64,000 nt of DNA from Opitutaceae bacterium TAV5 (GCA_000242935.3 CP007053.1:1426001-1490000); one strand, 5' to 3'. Positions 51,773-60,736 are shown, counted from the first letter of the stretch. Made by a program: numbers and translations. The notes: generated by a model not told the origin, from the sequence alone.

Positions 51773-51842
51773 GGCAGGTATTTTGGCTCTGCGTCTTCGC
51801 AGCTCTCTTTCCTTTTCGTGTCCTTTCGCGTGTTTCGTGGGC
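51717..51842. repeat. CACGAAAA-type inverted repeat spanning a gene start
   Basis: The arm 51717-51746 (GCCCACGAAATACACGAAAA onward) and the arm 51807-51842 (ending GTGTTTCGTGGGC) are imperfect inverted complements. The left arm lies inside the COG3014-like coding region and the right arm in the gap to the CsgG-like gene. The ATG of the COG3014-like gene (51772) is in the spacer. Confidence 0.8.
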
Positions 51843-51861
51843 AGATTTTCCGGTCCGGTTT

Positions 51862-52779
51862 TCAGTTCTCGACGCGGCGGAGGACGGCGCCCTTGGCGAT
51901 GCCGAGGTCTTCCCCGGTGACTTCGCCCAGCGAGGTCTGCGGATTGACGCGGATGATGCGGAGCTTGCCGACCGGGACTTCCTCGCGGCCGAGGCTCGCG
52001 CCGGTGTCGGGATCGACGAGGTTGTCGCCGACCGCAAATGCCTCCCAGAGCTGGCCGGGCTCGATGCCGGTGCCGTCGCCGCGGTTGAGCGTCACGATCT
52101 TGCCGGTGCGGGCCACGACGCGCGCCGGGTAGCCGATATCGACCACGCGGCGGGCGATTTTTTCCGCCATGTTGCGGGCCATGCCGACGAGCAGCGCATC
52201 GGAGAGTTCGCCGTCCGTGGTGATGTTGGCCACGGTTTCCTCGGTATCGAGATTCTGTTCCTGGAAGTTGGCGGTTTCGACGATGCGGTTGGTTCTGGCA
52301 TCGTAAACCTTGCCGACGGCGGAGAGACGGATGACGCGTTTTTTGGCGCTGGTGCCGAGGGCGGCGAAGCGCGCTTCCTGGGTCACGTCCTGGAAATCGT
52401 CGACCGTGACGACGAGCAGGTAGTCGGCGTTGCCGAAATCGAAGGCACGGCCGGTGGCGCCGGCTTCCTCGATGAGCGAATCGGCGTCGGAACGGGCGAT
52501 CACCTGGTACTTGCGCGTGGCCTGGAGACGGTCGATGAGCTGGCTGTCGAGCGCCTGCACCACACGATCCATGGAGATCTTCTTGCGGGCGGCAGCCGCC
52601 GCGACGGAGGAACTGGCCTTGACCTTGCTGACGGCAATGACCTTGGGCTGGGCGACGGCGGCGGAAACGGCGGCAGCCGGAGCGTCAGCGGGCGCGTTTT
52701 GCGCGAAAACCGGCGCCGCTGCCGCCAGGGCCAGGGCGGTGGCGGCAGGGAAACGGGCGAGGACGGATGATAACTTCAT
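51862..52779 (-). CDS. CsgG-like exported protein
   Basis: This 305-residue protein has a clean Sec signal peptide (cleavage after FAQ). The mature part resembles the nucleotide-binding-like CsgG/HfaB fold: LIDRLQATRKYQVIARSDAD, NADYLLVVTVDDFQD, GKVYDARTNRIVETANFQEQ, VNITTDGELSDALLVGMARN-type helix, then a beta-rich C-terminal domain (VTLNRGDGTGIEPGQLWEAF). No lipobox is seen, unlike true CsgG pores, so it may stay in the periplasm. It shares strand with four other envelope genes. The assignment is by overall pattern and is tentative. Confidence 0.6.
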   Translation of the reverse strand: MKLSSVLARFPAATALALAAAAPVFAQNAPADAPAAAVSAAVAQPKVIAVSKVKASSSVAAAAARKKISMDRVVQALDSQLIDRLQATRKYQVIARSDADSLIEEAGATGRAFDFGNADYLLVVTVDDFQDVTQEARFAALGTSAKKRVIRLSAVGKVYDARTNRIVETANFQEQNLDTEETVANITTDGELSDALLVGMARNMAEKIARRVVDIGYPARVVARTGKIVTLNRGDGTGIEPGQLWEAFAVGDNLVDPDTGASLGREEVPVGKLRIIRVNPQTSLGEVTGEDLGIAKGAVLRRVEN

Positions 52780-52848
52780 GGCGAAGGGTGAGTGTGGTTT
52801 CGGAACGAGGCTTGAGTGAAGCGGGTGACCGGGGACGCGACCTGCGGC

Positions 52849-54090
52849 TCAGTGTTCGGTGTAAGTGCCGGGAACGATAAATTTGAAGTTTTCGTCGGTA
52901 TCCACCTTGAAGCCGCTTTGTTCGAACATCCTGGCGAGACCTTCGATGGCCTTGACCTGGGCGTCGGTGAGTTTCGCGCCGTTCTTGAGGTCGTTGATGA
53001 ACGCGGTGGTCTCGGCCCAGCGGGCGTAGCCGGCGTCGTCCATGGCGAGGGCGGCGGTGAGGGTCTGCCCGTCGACGGCGTTGATCGTGCGTTCCCACGG
53101 GCGGAAACCTTCGCGGGTGAGGCGCAGCTTGCTGAAACCGGGACGCACCTGGACCTTGCCGGGGGCGGTGCCGACCGTCACGCCGTCAATCTCGACGGTG
53201 ACGTTGAGCGGGGTGACCTTGTATTTCGATCCGGAGAGGGTGACGGTGTTCTCCTCGCCGATGCGCACGTCGGGGATGTAGACGTCGGCGGCTTCCGGCG
53301 CGATGGTCAGGGTGACGAGTCCGGCGGCGGCGCGCGGCGGCGCGATGCGGTTGGCAGCGATGCGGGCGCGCAGGCCCTCGGCGATCTGCTGCGAGGCATC
53401 GAGCAACAGTCCGTCGAGGATGCCGTCGATGACGATGCCGGTGTTGGCCATGGCCTGTTCGGCGCGGGTAGCCCGGACGGTGTCGCCGGTGAGCGCGCCG
53501 CCGGTGGTGCCGTCGAGAATCTTGTACGTGACAAGGGCGGTCCACTCGGTGCTGTTGAGTTCGTTGCCGTAGGCCTTGATGGAGCGCTGCGTCTTGCCGA
53601 CGCTGGTCAGCGATACCTGCACGAGGTAATCGACGCCGAGCCCCTGCGCGAGGCGGAGGGCGGAAGTCTGGTTGGAGAGTTGCGTGTCGAGGCTGTCGGC
53701 CGGGCGGGGCGAGGAGGCGAGCGCGGGGTCGAACTTGCGGGCGGCATCGACGGCCACCTCGCGCGAGATCGTGATGATGCCGAGGTCGGCGATGCGGGCG
53801 GAGACGAGGTCCTCGAGCACGGGGAGCTTGTTGTCGTAGTCGCGCCCCGCGCGGTTGGCGGCGATGATGGCGGCGCGGTATGTCTTCGTGGCGCCGACGG
53901 CCTCGCGGACGGTCGAGGTGGTGACGGTTTCGGTGATCGTCTTGCCGTCCTTTTCCCAGGTGCGGGTCTGCACCTGGGGAGGCGCGGTCTCCACGGTCTT
54001 TTCGGTGGTCACGGTGGATTGCGCAAAAGCGGCCGACGAGATGATCGGGAGGGCGGTCAGCAGCGACGCGAGGAAACGCATGGGCTTCAT
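52849..54090 (-). CDS. PEGA-domain exported protein
   Basis: This 413-residue protein has a signal peptide ending SAAFAQ. An N-terminal alpha/beta part follows (VLEDLVSARIADLGIITISR, AQGLGVDYLVQVSLTS, a pattern like CsgG/LpoB-type proteins). Then comes a PEGA domain (VTVEIDGVTVGTAPGKVQVR, FSKLRLTREGFRPWERTI at about 300-350), and a helical C-terminus ends with FEQSGFKVDTDENFKF. PEGA domains are surface or wall-associated modules. It is the first gene of the five-gene cluster. The ATG at 54090 is chosen for the signal peptide; upstream in-frame sequence is antisense to the dUTPase. Confidence 0.72.
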   Translation of the reverse strand: MKPMRFLASLLTALPIISSAAFAQSTVTTEKTVETAPPQVQTRTWEKDGKTITETVTTSTVREAVGATKTYRAAIIAANRAGRDYDNKLPVLEDLVSARIADLGIITISREVAVDAARKFDPALASSPRPADSLDTQLSNQTSALRLAQGLGVDYLVQVSLTSVGKTQRSIKAYGNELNSTEWTALVTYKILDGTTGGALTGDTVRATRAEQAMANTGIVIDGILDGLLLDASQQIAEGLRARIAANRIAPPRAAAGLVTLTIAPEAADVYIPDVRIGEENTVTLSGSKYKVTPLNVTVEIDGVTVGTAPGKVQVRPGFSKLRLTREGFRPWERTINAVDGQTLTAALAMDDAGYARWAETTAFINDLKNGAKLTDAQVKAIEGLARMFEQSGFKVDTDENFKFIVPGTYTEH

Positions 54091-54301
54091 GGTATGAAAA
54101 TGGAAACGGAGCGGGTGCAATGGTGGATTGATCAAAAAAGAGTCGATGGCGCCCGGAAGTGAAACGGGATGCCAGGAAACGGACTTTCGGGAAAAGTGGC
54201 CTCGGCTCAATCCGAAAGGCGTTTGCACGACCGGGCGCGGGCTTGCCACCGGGGATGCGGCGTTGCAGCGTCGGCGTTTCTCCCGCGACCCACTCATACT
54301 C

Positions 54302-54673
54302 ATGGACAAACTCGAAGAAATCTTCCACATGCAGGATGCGCTCAACACGCGCATCGGCGTCAAACTCCCGCCCGCCTCCGACGAGGAAAAGGCCAAATGG
54401 GTGCTCAACTACACCCGCGCCCTCCAGCAGGAAACCGCCGAACTGATCGACAGCGTACCGTGGAAGTGGTGGGCCAAGTACCAGAAATTCGACGAGCAGA
54501 ACGCCCGCGTCGAGGTCGTTGACCTGTTCCACTTCCTCGTCTCGCTCGCGCAGACGCTCGGCATGAGCGCCGACGACGTTTACCAGGCCTACCTGAAAAA
54601 AAACCAGGTCAATCACCAGCGCCAGGAAACCGGCTACGCGAAAAAGGACGCCGACGACTCGAAACACATCTGA
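54302..54673 (+). CDS. Dimeric-type dUTPase (dUTPase_2 family)
   Basis: This 123-residue all-alpha NTP pyrophosphatase shows the metal-binding pairs E44/E47 (QQETAELID) and E71/D74 (RVEVVDLFHFLVS), and the W-rich segment SVPWKWWAKY (51-60) typical of dimeric dUTPases. It would hydrolyse dUTP to dUMP, keeping uracil out of DNA; a MazG-like specificity is less likely. The ATG at 54302 gives MDKLEEIFHMQDALNTRIG, the usual start. It is divergent from the PEGA gene. Confidence 0.85.
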   Translation: MDKLEEIFHMQDALNTRIGVKLPPASDEEKAKWVLNYTRALQQETAELIDSVPWKWWAKYQKFDEQNARVEVVDLFHFLVSLAQTLGMSADDVYQAYLKKNQVNHQRQETGYAKKDADDSKHI

Positions 54674-54675
54674 GG

Positions 54676-54780
54676 ATTTTCGATTCTGGATTTTGGATTT
54701 TCGATTGATGGAGCTGCCGCTCCGGACGGAAAACGACGCGGTAGCGCCCAATCGAAAATCAGAAATCGAAAATCGAAAAT
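54676..54780. repeat. ATTTTCGATT-type inverted repeat
   Basis: The arms 54676-54707 and 54749-54780 (32 bases each) are inverted complements with a few mismatches, composed of AATCGAAAATC-like units. The spacer holds a small GGAGC/GCTCC stem. It begins 3 bases after the dUTPase stop and ends 13 bases before the next gene. Confidence 0.85.
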
Positions 54781-54792
54781 CTGCACGTTCCC

Positions 54793-55371
54793 ATGTCCGC
54801 CTACGACCACGCCCGCGAACTCATTGACCAGGCCCACAACGCCGACCCGGCCCGGCGGCCCGACGGGCGCGCCGCCGAGCTGGTGTATGCCGACCGGATC
54901 GAGGCCTGGGTCATCCGCCTCGTCGCCGACGCCTCCCCTGCCCTGCGGCTCGCCGCCCGTTGCCAGCACCTCGAACGGTGGAGCGTGCCCCGCGCCTCTT
55001 TCCCGATGGACAAACCCGGTTATCTCGCCTGGCGCCGCTCTCTCTACGTGAAGCAGGCCGACCGCGCCCGCGAATTGCTGCTTCGCGCCGGGGTGTCCGC
55101 CGCCGAAGCCGATGATGTGCGCACCTGGGTCTCCAAGACCGGCCTGAAAACCAACCCCGGCACCCAGGCCCTCGAGGATGCCGCCGTGCTCGTGTTTCTC
55201 GAAAACGAGATCGGCGCCTTTGCCGAACAGCACGCCGACTACACGCGGGAAAAGTTCGTGGACATCCTCCGCAAGAGCTGGCGCAAACTCAGCCCGCCCG
55301 CGCAGCAGGCCGCCCTCGGGCTCGACCTCCCGCCCGCCATCGCCGGCCTCGTGAAAGAAGCGCTCTCCTGA
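54793..55371 (+). CDS. DUF4202 family protein
   Basis: This 192-residue soluble alpha-helical protein carries the family signatures CQHLERW (57-63) and PRASFPMDKPGYLAWR (66-81), then TWVSKTGLKTNPGTQALED and a C-terminal KFVDILRKSWRKLS. The conserved His/Asp/Glu residues hint at a metal-dependent hydrolase, but no function is established for the family. The start follows 12 bases after an inverted repeat. It is convergent with the TonB-like gene. Confidence 0.82.
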   Translation: MSAYDHARELIDQAHNADPARRPDGRAAELVYADRIEAWVIRLVADASPALRLAARCQHLERWSVPRASFPMDKPGYLAWRRSLYVKQADRARELLLRAGVSAAEADDVRTWVSKTGLKTNPGTQALEDAAVLVFLENEIGAFAEQHADYTREKFVDILRKSWRKLSPPAQQAALGLDLPPAIAGLVKEALS

Positions 55372-55412
55372 GCGCGCGGGGGGGACGCAGGCCTCGCCGC
55401 CGCTTCCGGTTT

Positions 55413-56312
55413 CTACGGACCCACCCTCACCTCGTAAAATCCCGGCGCCAGCCGCGCGCCGAGAAACGCCGTTCTGGCGAGATAACCGGCCAGCCACTCG
55501 TCACGCTCGGCGTTGCCCGAGCTTTTTATCACCTGCGGCATCCCGGCCAGCCCCGCAGGTTCCACCTTCACCAGAAACGCCGCCGGTTCCCAGGAACCCG
55601 CTCCGGGCGGGAAACGCGTTACCCCCGCGCCCGGATCGCGCAGGATATCGAAACGGGCCACGACGCGCCCGTCACTCGCGTTTGCCGCTTCCACCGCGGC
55701 CAGCCGTTCCGGCAACGGTGCGTTGAACGCGGTCCCGCCGAAGTCGCTCGCATCGCGCTGGCCGAGACCGCGGTACAGATCCGGCGCCGGATGCGAGGCG
55801 AGCCAGGCGCGGGCATCGGCCGGCAACGGCTGGCGGCCCGGCAAAGGGAGGTTCAGCGCGTTCATGTTGTAGACAAACAGCGGAGGCTCCTGCCCGAAGG
55901 CCGCCACGTCTTCGTCGCCGCCCGTTTCCCGCGGCGGCACGAGGTACGCACTGCTCAGCGGCGAAGGAAGAAACAGCGGAGTGGGGTCGAAAAGCGCGAT
56001 CTGGTCGCGCAGCGCCGGCGCTTCCCCTTCCCCGCGCAACCGGAGGGTGAAGGCGGGTGTGCCGGCACGTTCGCCACGCGCGCGCGGCGCATCAGCCGGC
56101 AACGGCGTCATCAAGCCGGCGGCGGGAAACCGCAGCATGGCCGCGATGCCGGCGAGGACCATCGCCGCCAGCGCCACGGCGCCGATTCGCGGCCAGACGA
56201 GCCCGCGCTCGTGCAGGATATCCGCCCGGATGCCCCCCGTGGCCGGAGTCGCGGCGCCGGTAATTTTTTTCCGGATACTCACGGGATTGTCTTGCAGGGG
56301 TTGCCGTGGCAC
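55413..56312 (-). CDS. TonB-like or ExbBD-associated membrane-anchored protein
   Basis: This protein has up to 299 residues. A cytoplasmic N-terminus is followed by one membrane helix (about 42-62, WPRIGAVALAAMVLAGIAAM). A Pro/Ala-rich periplasmic part ends in a small alpha/beta domain (AAFLVKVEPAGLAGMPQVIKSSGNAERD...GFYEVRVGP) that resembles a TonB-like C-terminus. No PEP repeat is evident. The start is uncertain: GTG at 56312 lies inside a hairpin repeat and GTG at 56282 is an alternative. It follows exbB and exbD on the same strand, which is the main evidence for its role. Confidence 0.55.
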   Translation of the reverse strand: MPRQPLQDNPVSIRKKITGAATPATGGIRADILHERGLVWPRIGAVALAAMVLAGIAAMLRFPAAGLMTPLPADAPRARGERAGTPAFTLRLRGEGEAPALRDQIALFDPTPLFLPSPLSSAYLVPPRETGGDEDVAAFGQEPPLFVYNMNALNLPLPGRQPLPADARAWLASHPAPDLYRGLGQRDASDFGGTAFNAPLPERLAAVEAANASDGRVVARFDILRDPGAGVTRFPPGAGSWEPAAFLVKVEPAGLAGMPQVIKSSGNAERDEWLAGYLARTAFLGARLAPGFYEVRVGP

Positions 56313-56418
56313 GGGCTTCCTGCCCGTGAGGTTTGCGTGGCATGGCCCTCCTGGCCATGTGCTCCGGAATCACGGGCTGGAAGCCCGTGCCACCTCATGG
56401 GCTGGAAGCCCATGCCAC
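56307..56418. repeat. Four GTGGCAYGGSC-type hairpins between exbD and the TonB-like gene
   Basis: Units are at 56307-56329, 56337-56359, 56371-56393 and 56396-56418. Each is a hairpin of about 7 bp (for example CACGGGC-TTCCT-GCCCGTG). Units 1 and 3, and 2 and 4, are also inverted copies of each other. Unit 2 has CATGGCC/GGCCATG where unit 4 has CATGGGC/GCCCATG, a paired change that keeps the stem. Confidence 0.85.
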
Positions 56419-56436
56419 GTTGCCGGCGCGCGCTCC

Positions 56437-56910
56437 TCATGGTTTTACTCCGGACCCGGACCCGGCGGGGGCGCCGGTTTCCTCCGAAGGCTCGGCGGCG
56501 AGGAGGACGCTGGCGAAACCGGCCTCGGCGGCGATGGCGTAGATCCTCGCCAGCTCATGCGCCGAAACCGGAGCGCCGGCCTGCACGAGCAGGCGCGCAT
56601 CCGTGCGGTCGCCCACGCGGGCCCGCAACCAGCCGCGAAACTGCTGGTCGAAACTGCGCACCTCACCCTCGGCGAGCACCATGTCGTCGCGCGGCACGGC
56701 GATGACGACATCCGTCGTCATCGCCCCCGCCAGGCTGTTGGCCGCCTCCGGGAGCCGGAAATCCGTCGCCAGCCCCGGCGACAGCACGAAGCGCGATCCG
56801 AACAGGCCGAAGAACAGCAGGATCAACCCGATGTTGACGTAGAAAAACGCATCGAAGCTGCGCGGCACGCCTCGCATGCGGCTGGCGAGATCGAGTGGGC
56901 GGGTGATCAT
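56437..56910 (-). CDS. exbD: ExbD/TolR-family biopolymer transport protein
   Basis: This 157-residue protein has a short cytoplasmic N-terminus (RPLDLASRMRGVPRSFDAFF) and one membrane helix (VNIGLILLFFGLFGSRFVL). The periplasmic domain has the family pattern LPEAANSLAG...DVVIAVPRDDMVLAEGEV and DARLLVQAGAPVSAHELARI. The pore aspartate expected in the helix is not obvious: N29 stands near its place, which is odd and worth checking. The start ATG overlaps the exbB stop by four bases (ATGA). With ExbB it should form a proton-driven motor. Confidence 0.8.
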   Translation of the reverse strand: MITRPLDLASRMRGVPRSFDAFFYVNIGLILLFFGLFGSRFVLSPGLATDFRLPEAANSLAGAMTTDVVIAVPRDDMVLAEGEVRSFDQQFRGWLRARVGDRTDARLLVQAGAPVSAHELARIYAIAAEAGFASVLLAAEPSEETGAPAGSGSGVKP

Positions 56911-57704
56911 ATCACGGGAGGCTCGGTGGCGGAGCCGCCGGCCGGGTTCGGGGTTGGAGAAGCCGCATCCGCCGCATCCGCCGGAGCCGACGGAGCACCG
57001 GAGCGGACGGACGCCGCGGAAGGCGCGGACGCGGCCGGCGACGCCGGTACGGCGGCCGCGGATACGGGGGCGCTCTGGTCGCGTTTGTATTCGATCAGCA
57101 GATACCGCATGATTTCGTTGCCCGCCCACTCCACGTCGCGGACGATGGAGCGCACGCGGCCGTTGAGAAGGTGGAAGGCGAGGTGCGCGGGGATGGCGAG
57201 CGCGAGGCTGGCGCCGGCGGTGATGAGCGATTGCCACATGCCGCCGGCGAGCGCCCGGGCGGTGGCGTATTCGCCGCCCTGCATGAAGGCGTGAAACGTC
57301 GCCGTGAGCCCGAGCACCGTGCCGAGCAGGCCGACGAGCGGGGCGATCTGCGCGATGGCCGCGATGGAGCCGAGCCGGCGTTCGAGCGCGGGCAGCTCGA
57401 TGACGGCGGCATCCTGCACGGCGTAGCGCATCCGCGTCTCGTCATCGTCGGCATGGATCAGCGCGGCCTTGACCACGGCGGCGACCGGGCCGGGCGCCTC
57501 CTCGCACACCGTCACGGCCTCGACGAGCCGACGCTTGGCGAGGATGTTCTTGATGCCGTCGACAAACGCCGTGGAGCGGATCTGGCCGCGATGCAGGTAC
57601 AGCGTGCGCTCGATGAACAGCACGAGCCCGAGGGCGCCCATCAGCAGGAGCACCCACATCATGGGGCCGCCGCGGGCAAGAAGACTGAGGTGAAAACCAT
57701 CCAT
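56907..57704 (-). CDS. exbB: ExbB/TolQ/MotA-family proton channel protein
   Basis: This 265-residue protein has three helices: MMWVLLLMGALGLVLFIERT (about 15-34), IAAIAQIAPLVGLLGTVLGL (about 113-132) and ITAGASLALAIPAHLAFHLL (about 160-179). The LVGLLGTVLG and ITAGA motifs are diagnostic. The C-terminal 50 residues are Ala/Ser/Pro-rich and unusual for the family. It follows the TPR gene by 66 bases and overlaps exbD by four. Confidence 0.92.
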   Translation of the reverse strand: MDGFHLSLLARGGPMMWVLLLMGALGLVLFIERTLYLHRGQIRSTAFVDGIKNILAKRRLVEAVTVCEEAPGPVAAVVKAALIHADDDETRMRYAVQDAAVIELPALERRLGSIAAIAQIAPLVGLLGTVLGLTATFHAFMQGGEYATARALAGGMWQSLITAGASLALAIPAHLAFHLLNGRVRSIVRDVEWAGNEIMRYLLIEYKRDQSAPVSAAAVPASPAASAPSAASVRSGAPSAPADAADAASPTPNPAGGSATEPPVI

Positions 57705-57770
57705 GGTTAAGGAAATTTGAGACCGGATTCCGGGGTTCGCGAGGAGAGGTGGCAGTTGGCCGGGAACATA

Positions 57771-60449
57771 TTATGACGAGGACGCCGCGCCGGAAGGCGA
57801 CGGTGGCGCGGGGCGCGGGCCGTCCAGACGCTGGCGGGCAAACCGGGCGCCGGGCAAACCTTTGTCGATGATCATCTGCCAGGCGAGCCGCGCCTCGTCC
57901 TGCTTGCCGGCGGCTTCGAGCACCTGCCCCTTGCGATCGAGCAGGCGGCTCATCCAGTAACGGCCGCGGGGGCCGAGCGCGGCGGCGCGTTCCTCGTTGA
58001 GCAGAAAAGCATCCTCGACCACCCACCAGGCGCGGAGCGTGCGTTCGATGTCCTCGTCCGTTTTCGCGCGGCTGGCGAGCATGTCGCCGAGCTGGAATCC
58101 GGCTTCGACGCGCAGGTCGGCAGGCGCGGCCACGAGGTCGCGCAGCCGCTCGAAAATCGTGAGCGCGCTTTCGTAATGCGACACATCGGTGGACGCCGCC
58201 TGCTCGCGATGGCAGATGGCGAGGGCCAGCTGCGCGGCATGGACGTCGCGATGCTGGCCGTAATTGTTGATCAGCGTTTCATAGGCGAGCTGGGCGACGG
58301 GGAAGGCGTTGATCTCGCGGGCGAGGTCGCCCTGCTTCATCCAGGCGTAAAAAACGAGATTGCTCGACGGGTAATCGTCAACGAGGCGCTTGAGCAGGCG
58401 GCTGGCCTCCTCGATGTGGGCTTTCTGTCCGCGGCGGGCGGCGAGGAGCGCCGCTTGGTAGAGCGCGGTCGGCGCGTAGTTCTGGCTTTTGGGGTAATCG
58501 TCGGCGAGGCGGATGAGGCGGGCCTGCGCATCCTGGAGCTTGCCGACCCTGGCGTAATAATCGGCCTCGACGATGAAGGAGCGCATCTTGGCGTCGGAAT
58601 CGGGATGGTCCTTGCGCAGCCATTCGAGTTGCACGATGGCCTCGTCGGGCTTTTCGAGGGCGAAGAGGGCTTCGGCGCGGAGGAGGCGGCCGAGCGCGCG
58701 GATTTCGTTGCGCAGGGTTTCATCCACGCCGTCGAGCGCGTTGGGGATGGCGAGCGCCAGTTCGAGGGCGAGTTCGGGCTGGCCGGCGTCGAGCGCGAGC
58801 CGGGCTTCGAGCCAGGCCAGGCGGGCGCGGGGACTGGCGGCGACCCGGGGGCTGCGCTTGTCGTCGGTCTCGTAACTCTTGCGCAGGCGGGTCACCCGGG
58901 CAAGGGCGTCGGCCACGCGGCCTTCGCGCTGGAGGGCGAGAGCGAGATTCCACTCCGTGCGCCAGCGGCTGAGCGAGTCAAAACGCGGATCGGAAGCCAT
59001 GCGGTCGGCGAGGTCCTGCGCGCGCCGGAGCCGGTCGGGGTAGTCGGACTCCAGTTCCGACATCACCTGCTGGAAAATCAGCCCGCCGGCCGACACGCCG
59101 GCCGGCACCTGTTCGAGAGCGGCGGCGTAGGCGCCGGCTGCGCTGCGATAGTCCTGGGCCCGGTAGTACGCCTCGGCCACCAGCACGCCGAGGGCGGCGC
59201 GCGAGGGGGTGTCGTCCTTCGCGGTCGCCTCGCGGGCCTGGCCGGCATAGCTGGCAGCGGCGAGGTAGCGATGTTGATCCCACGAAACCGCGGCCAGTTG
59301 CATGAGCGCGGCGGCCTTGAGCGGAGAATTCCGGAAGCGGTCCACCAGCGCCTTCGCATTGGCCTCGGCCTGCGCCCAGTCCTGCATGGCCAGCGCCGCC
59401 TCGGCGCGCACCAGATAGAGGTCTTCGAGAATGGGATGCGTGCCGGAAGCGGCGATCCAGGCATCGAGCCGCGAAATGAAGGAGGTGGAAACCGCGCCGG
59501 ACTTTCCGTCGCCGCCATCGGAAGCGGCGGCGGCCAGGAGCTGCAGGGCGACGCGTTGCTTGTCGCGGTTGACGCCGCGGGTCACGAGGCTGTCGAGGGC
59601 CTCGCGTCCGGCCCGGTCGGAGGCTCCGGCGATCAGCCCGGTGAGCAGCAGGTAGTCGTCGCGCACGGCGGGCTCGGAAAGCGGCAGCGAGGCGAGCTGC
59701 GTCTGCAGGAACGCCAGGGCGGCGGACTTGTTGCCGGCCTGGGCGAGCGACACCGCGTACTGGCGCGCGTAATCGTAGCCGATCGAGCGGCCCTGGTATT
59801 TTTCGACGGATTCCTCGAGTTGCTCGAGTTGCTCCTGCGTCACTTTCGCTCCGCCTTCGAGGCGGGAACGCTCGCGGGAGAGGATAAAACGCGCGCGTTG
59901 CTGGTCCGACACCGCCACCTCCATCGCGCGCTGGAAGGCCGCCGCCGCCTTGTCGAAATCCTTGTCCGCCTCGGCCACGAGGCCCTGGGCATAATGCCAC
60001 CAGCCGCGCTCGTCGGCGGGAAGATCGGCGGGATTGATCGAGGCCAGCATCTGCCCGGCCTCGGTCATGCGCCGCTCCCGCACCGCCACGAGAGCCGCGA
60101 GAAACCGGGACGTGGGCGTGGGCGTGCTCCTGAATTTCGCCAGCGCTTCCCGGGCGAGGTCCACGCGGCCCTCGTCGAGCCGGGCCGTCGCCAGTTCCAG
60201 CAGCAACGATTCCCGCAGGGGCCCGTCGGGGGTGTTGGCGATCAGTTCGTCGTAGAGCGCCGCGGCCACGGCCGGGAAACCCATCGCCAGCGCCCGGCGC
60301 GCGCCCGATTCCTCCACCAGCAAAGGCCCCGCCGCGGCCGGCGTCGGCACGAGCGGCACAGGTTTGAAAAGCGGTTCGGCCGCGCGCATGCTCCCGATCC
60401 CCGAAACGAGGAGCGACGACAACACGGCAATGCGGAGGCAATTCATCAT
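57771..60449 (-). CDS. Large exported TPR protein of an ExbBD operon
   Basis: This 892-residue protein has a signal peptide (MMNCLRIAVLSSLLVSGIGSMRAA). Almost the entire mature protein is tetratricopeptide helix pairs (for example ALYDELIANTPDGPLRESLL, WWHYAQGLVAEADKDFDKAA, RLLKRLVDDYPSSNLVFYAW, HYESALTIFERLRDLVAAP). It should be a periplasmic scaffold. Its position ahead of exbB-exbD-tonB-like suggests that it links the proton motor to an outer-membrane or cell-wall target. MM at 60449/60446 leaves the exact start open by one codon. It ends with a Pro/Ser-rich tail. Confidence 0.82.
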   Translation of the reverse strand: MMNCLRIAVLSSLLVSGIGSMRAAEPLFKPVPLVPTPAAAGPLLVEESGARRALAMGFPAVAAALYDELIANTPDGPLRESLLLELATARLDEGRVDLAREALAKFRSTPTPTSRFLAALVAVRERRMTEAGQMLASINPADLPADERGWWHYAQGLVAEADKDFDKAAAAFQRAMEVAVSDQQRARFILSRERSRLEGGAKVTQEQLEQLEESVEKYQGRSIGYDYARQYAVSLAQAGNKSAALAFLQTQLASLPLSEPAVRDDYLLLTGLIAGASDRAGREALDSLVTRGVNRDKQRVALQLLAAAASDGGDGKSGAVSTSFISRLDAWIAASGTHPILEDLYLVRAEAALAMQDWAQAEANAKALVDRFRNSPLKAAALMQLAAVSWDQHRYLAAASYAGQAREATAKDDTPSRAALGVLVAEAYYRAQDYRSAAGAYAAALEQVPAGVSAGGLIFQQVMSELESDYPDRLRRAQDLADRMASDPRFDSLSRWRTEWNLALALQREGRVADALARVTRLRKSYETDDKRSPRVAASPRARLAWLEARLALDAGQPELALELALAIPNALDGVDETLRNEIRALGRLLRAEALFALEKPDEAIVQLEWLRKDHPDSDAKMRSFIVEADYYARVGKLQDAQARLIRLADDYPKSQNYAPTALYQAALLAARRGQKAHIEEASRLLKRLVDDYPSSNLVFYAWMKQGDLAREINAFPVAQLAYETLINNYGQHRDVHAAQLALAICHREQAASTDVSHYESALTIFERLRDLVAAPADLRVEAGFQLGDMLASRAKTDEDIERTLRAWWVVEDAFLLNEERAAALGPRGRYWMSRLLDRKGQVLEAAGKQDEARLAWQMIIDKGLPGARFARQRLDGPRPAPPSPSGAASSS

Positions 60450-60736
60450 GAGAAAGGCTTTTTGAGGAAATCGCCCCAACCGGCGGCGGCGAGCCGAAAC
60501 CATACGCACCCTTTCCGCCTCTCCGCAACGGCGCAGCACGTTCCCGGGCATCCTCCATCCGCGCATCCGGGAAGCGCCACCCCGGGGAGGCAACCTCTCC
60601 TCTTTCGCGGCAAACCTGTTTCCCGTGATTGCGAACGACTGGCTTTTGGGAAACACATGGTCGCCTCCTCCATGTCATCGTCATTGTACTTCCCGGTTTC
60701 GTCCTGTCCCCGGCCTCCTTGCCGCAGCCTCTGTCC

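Noticed and set aside
60450-60736. Riboswitch or RNA gene in the gap between the TPR and CDP-alcohol transferase genes
   Set aside because: Some GC-rich stems can be drawn, but no known aptamer core was recognised; most likely two divergent promoters.
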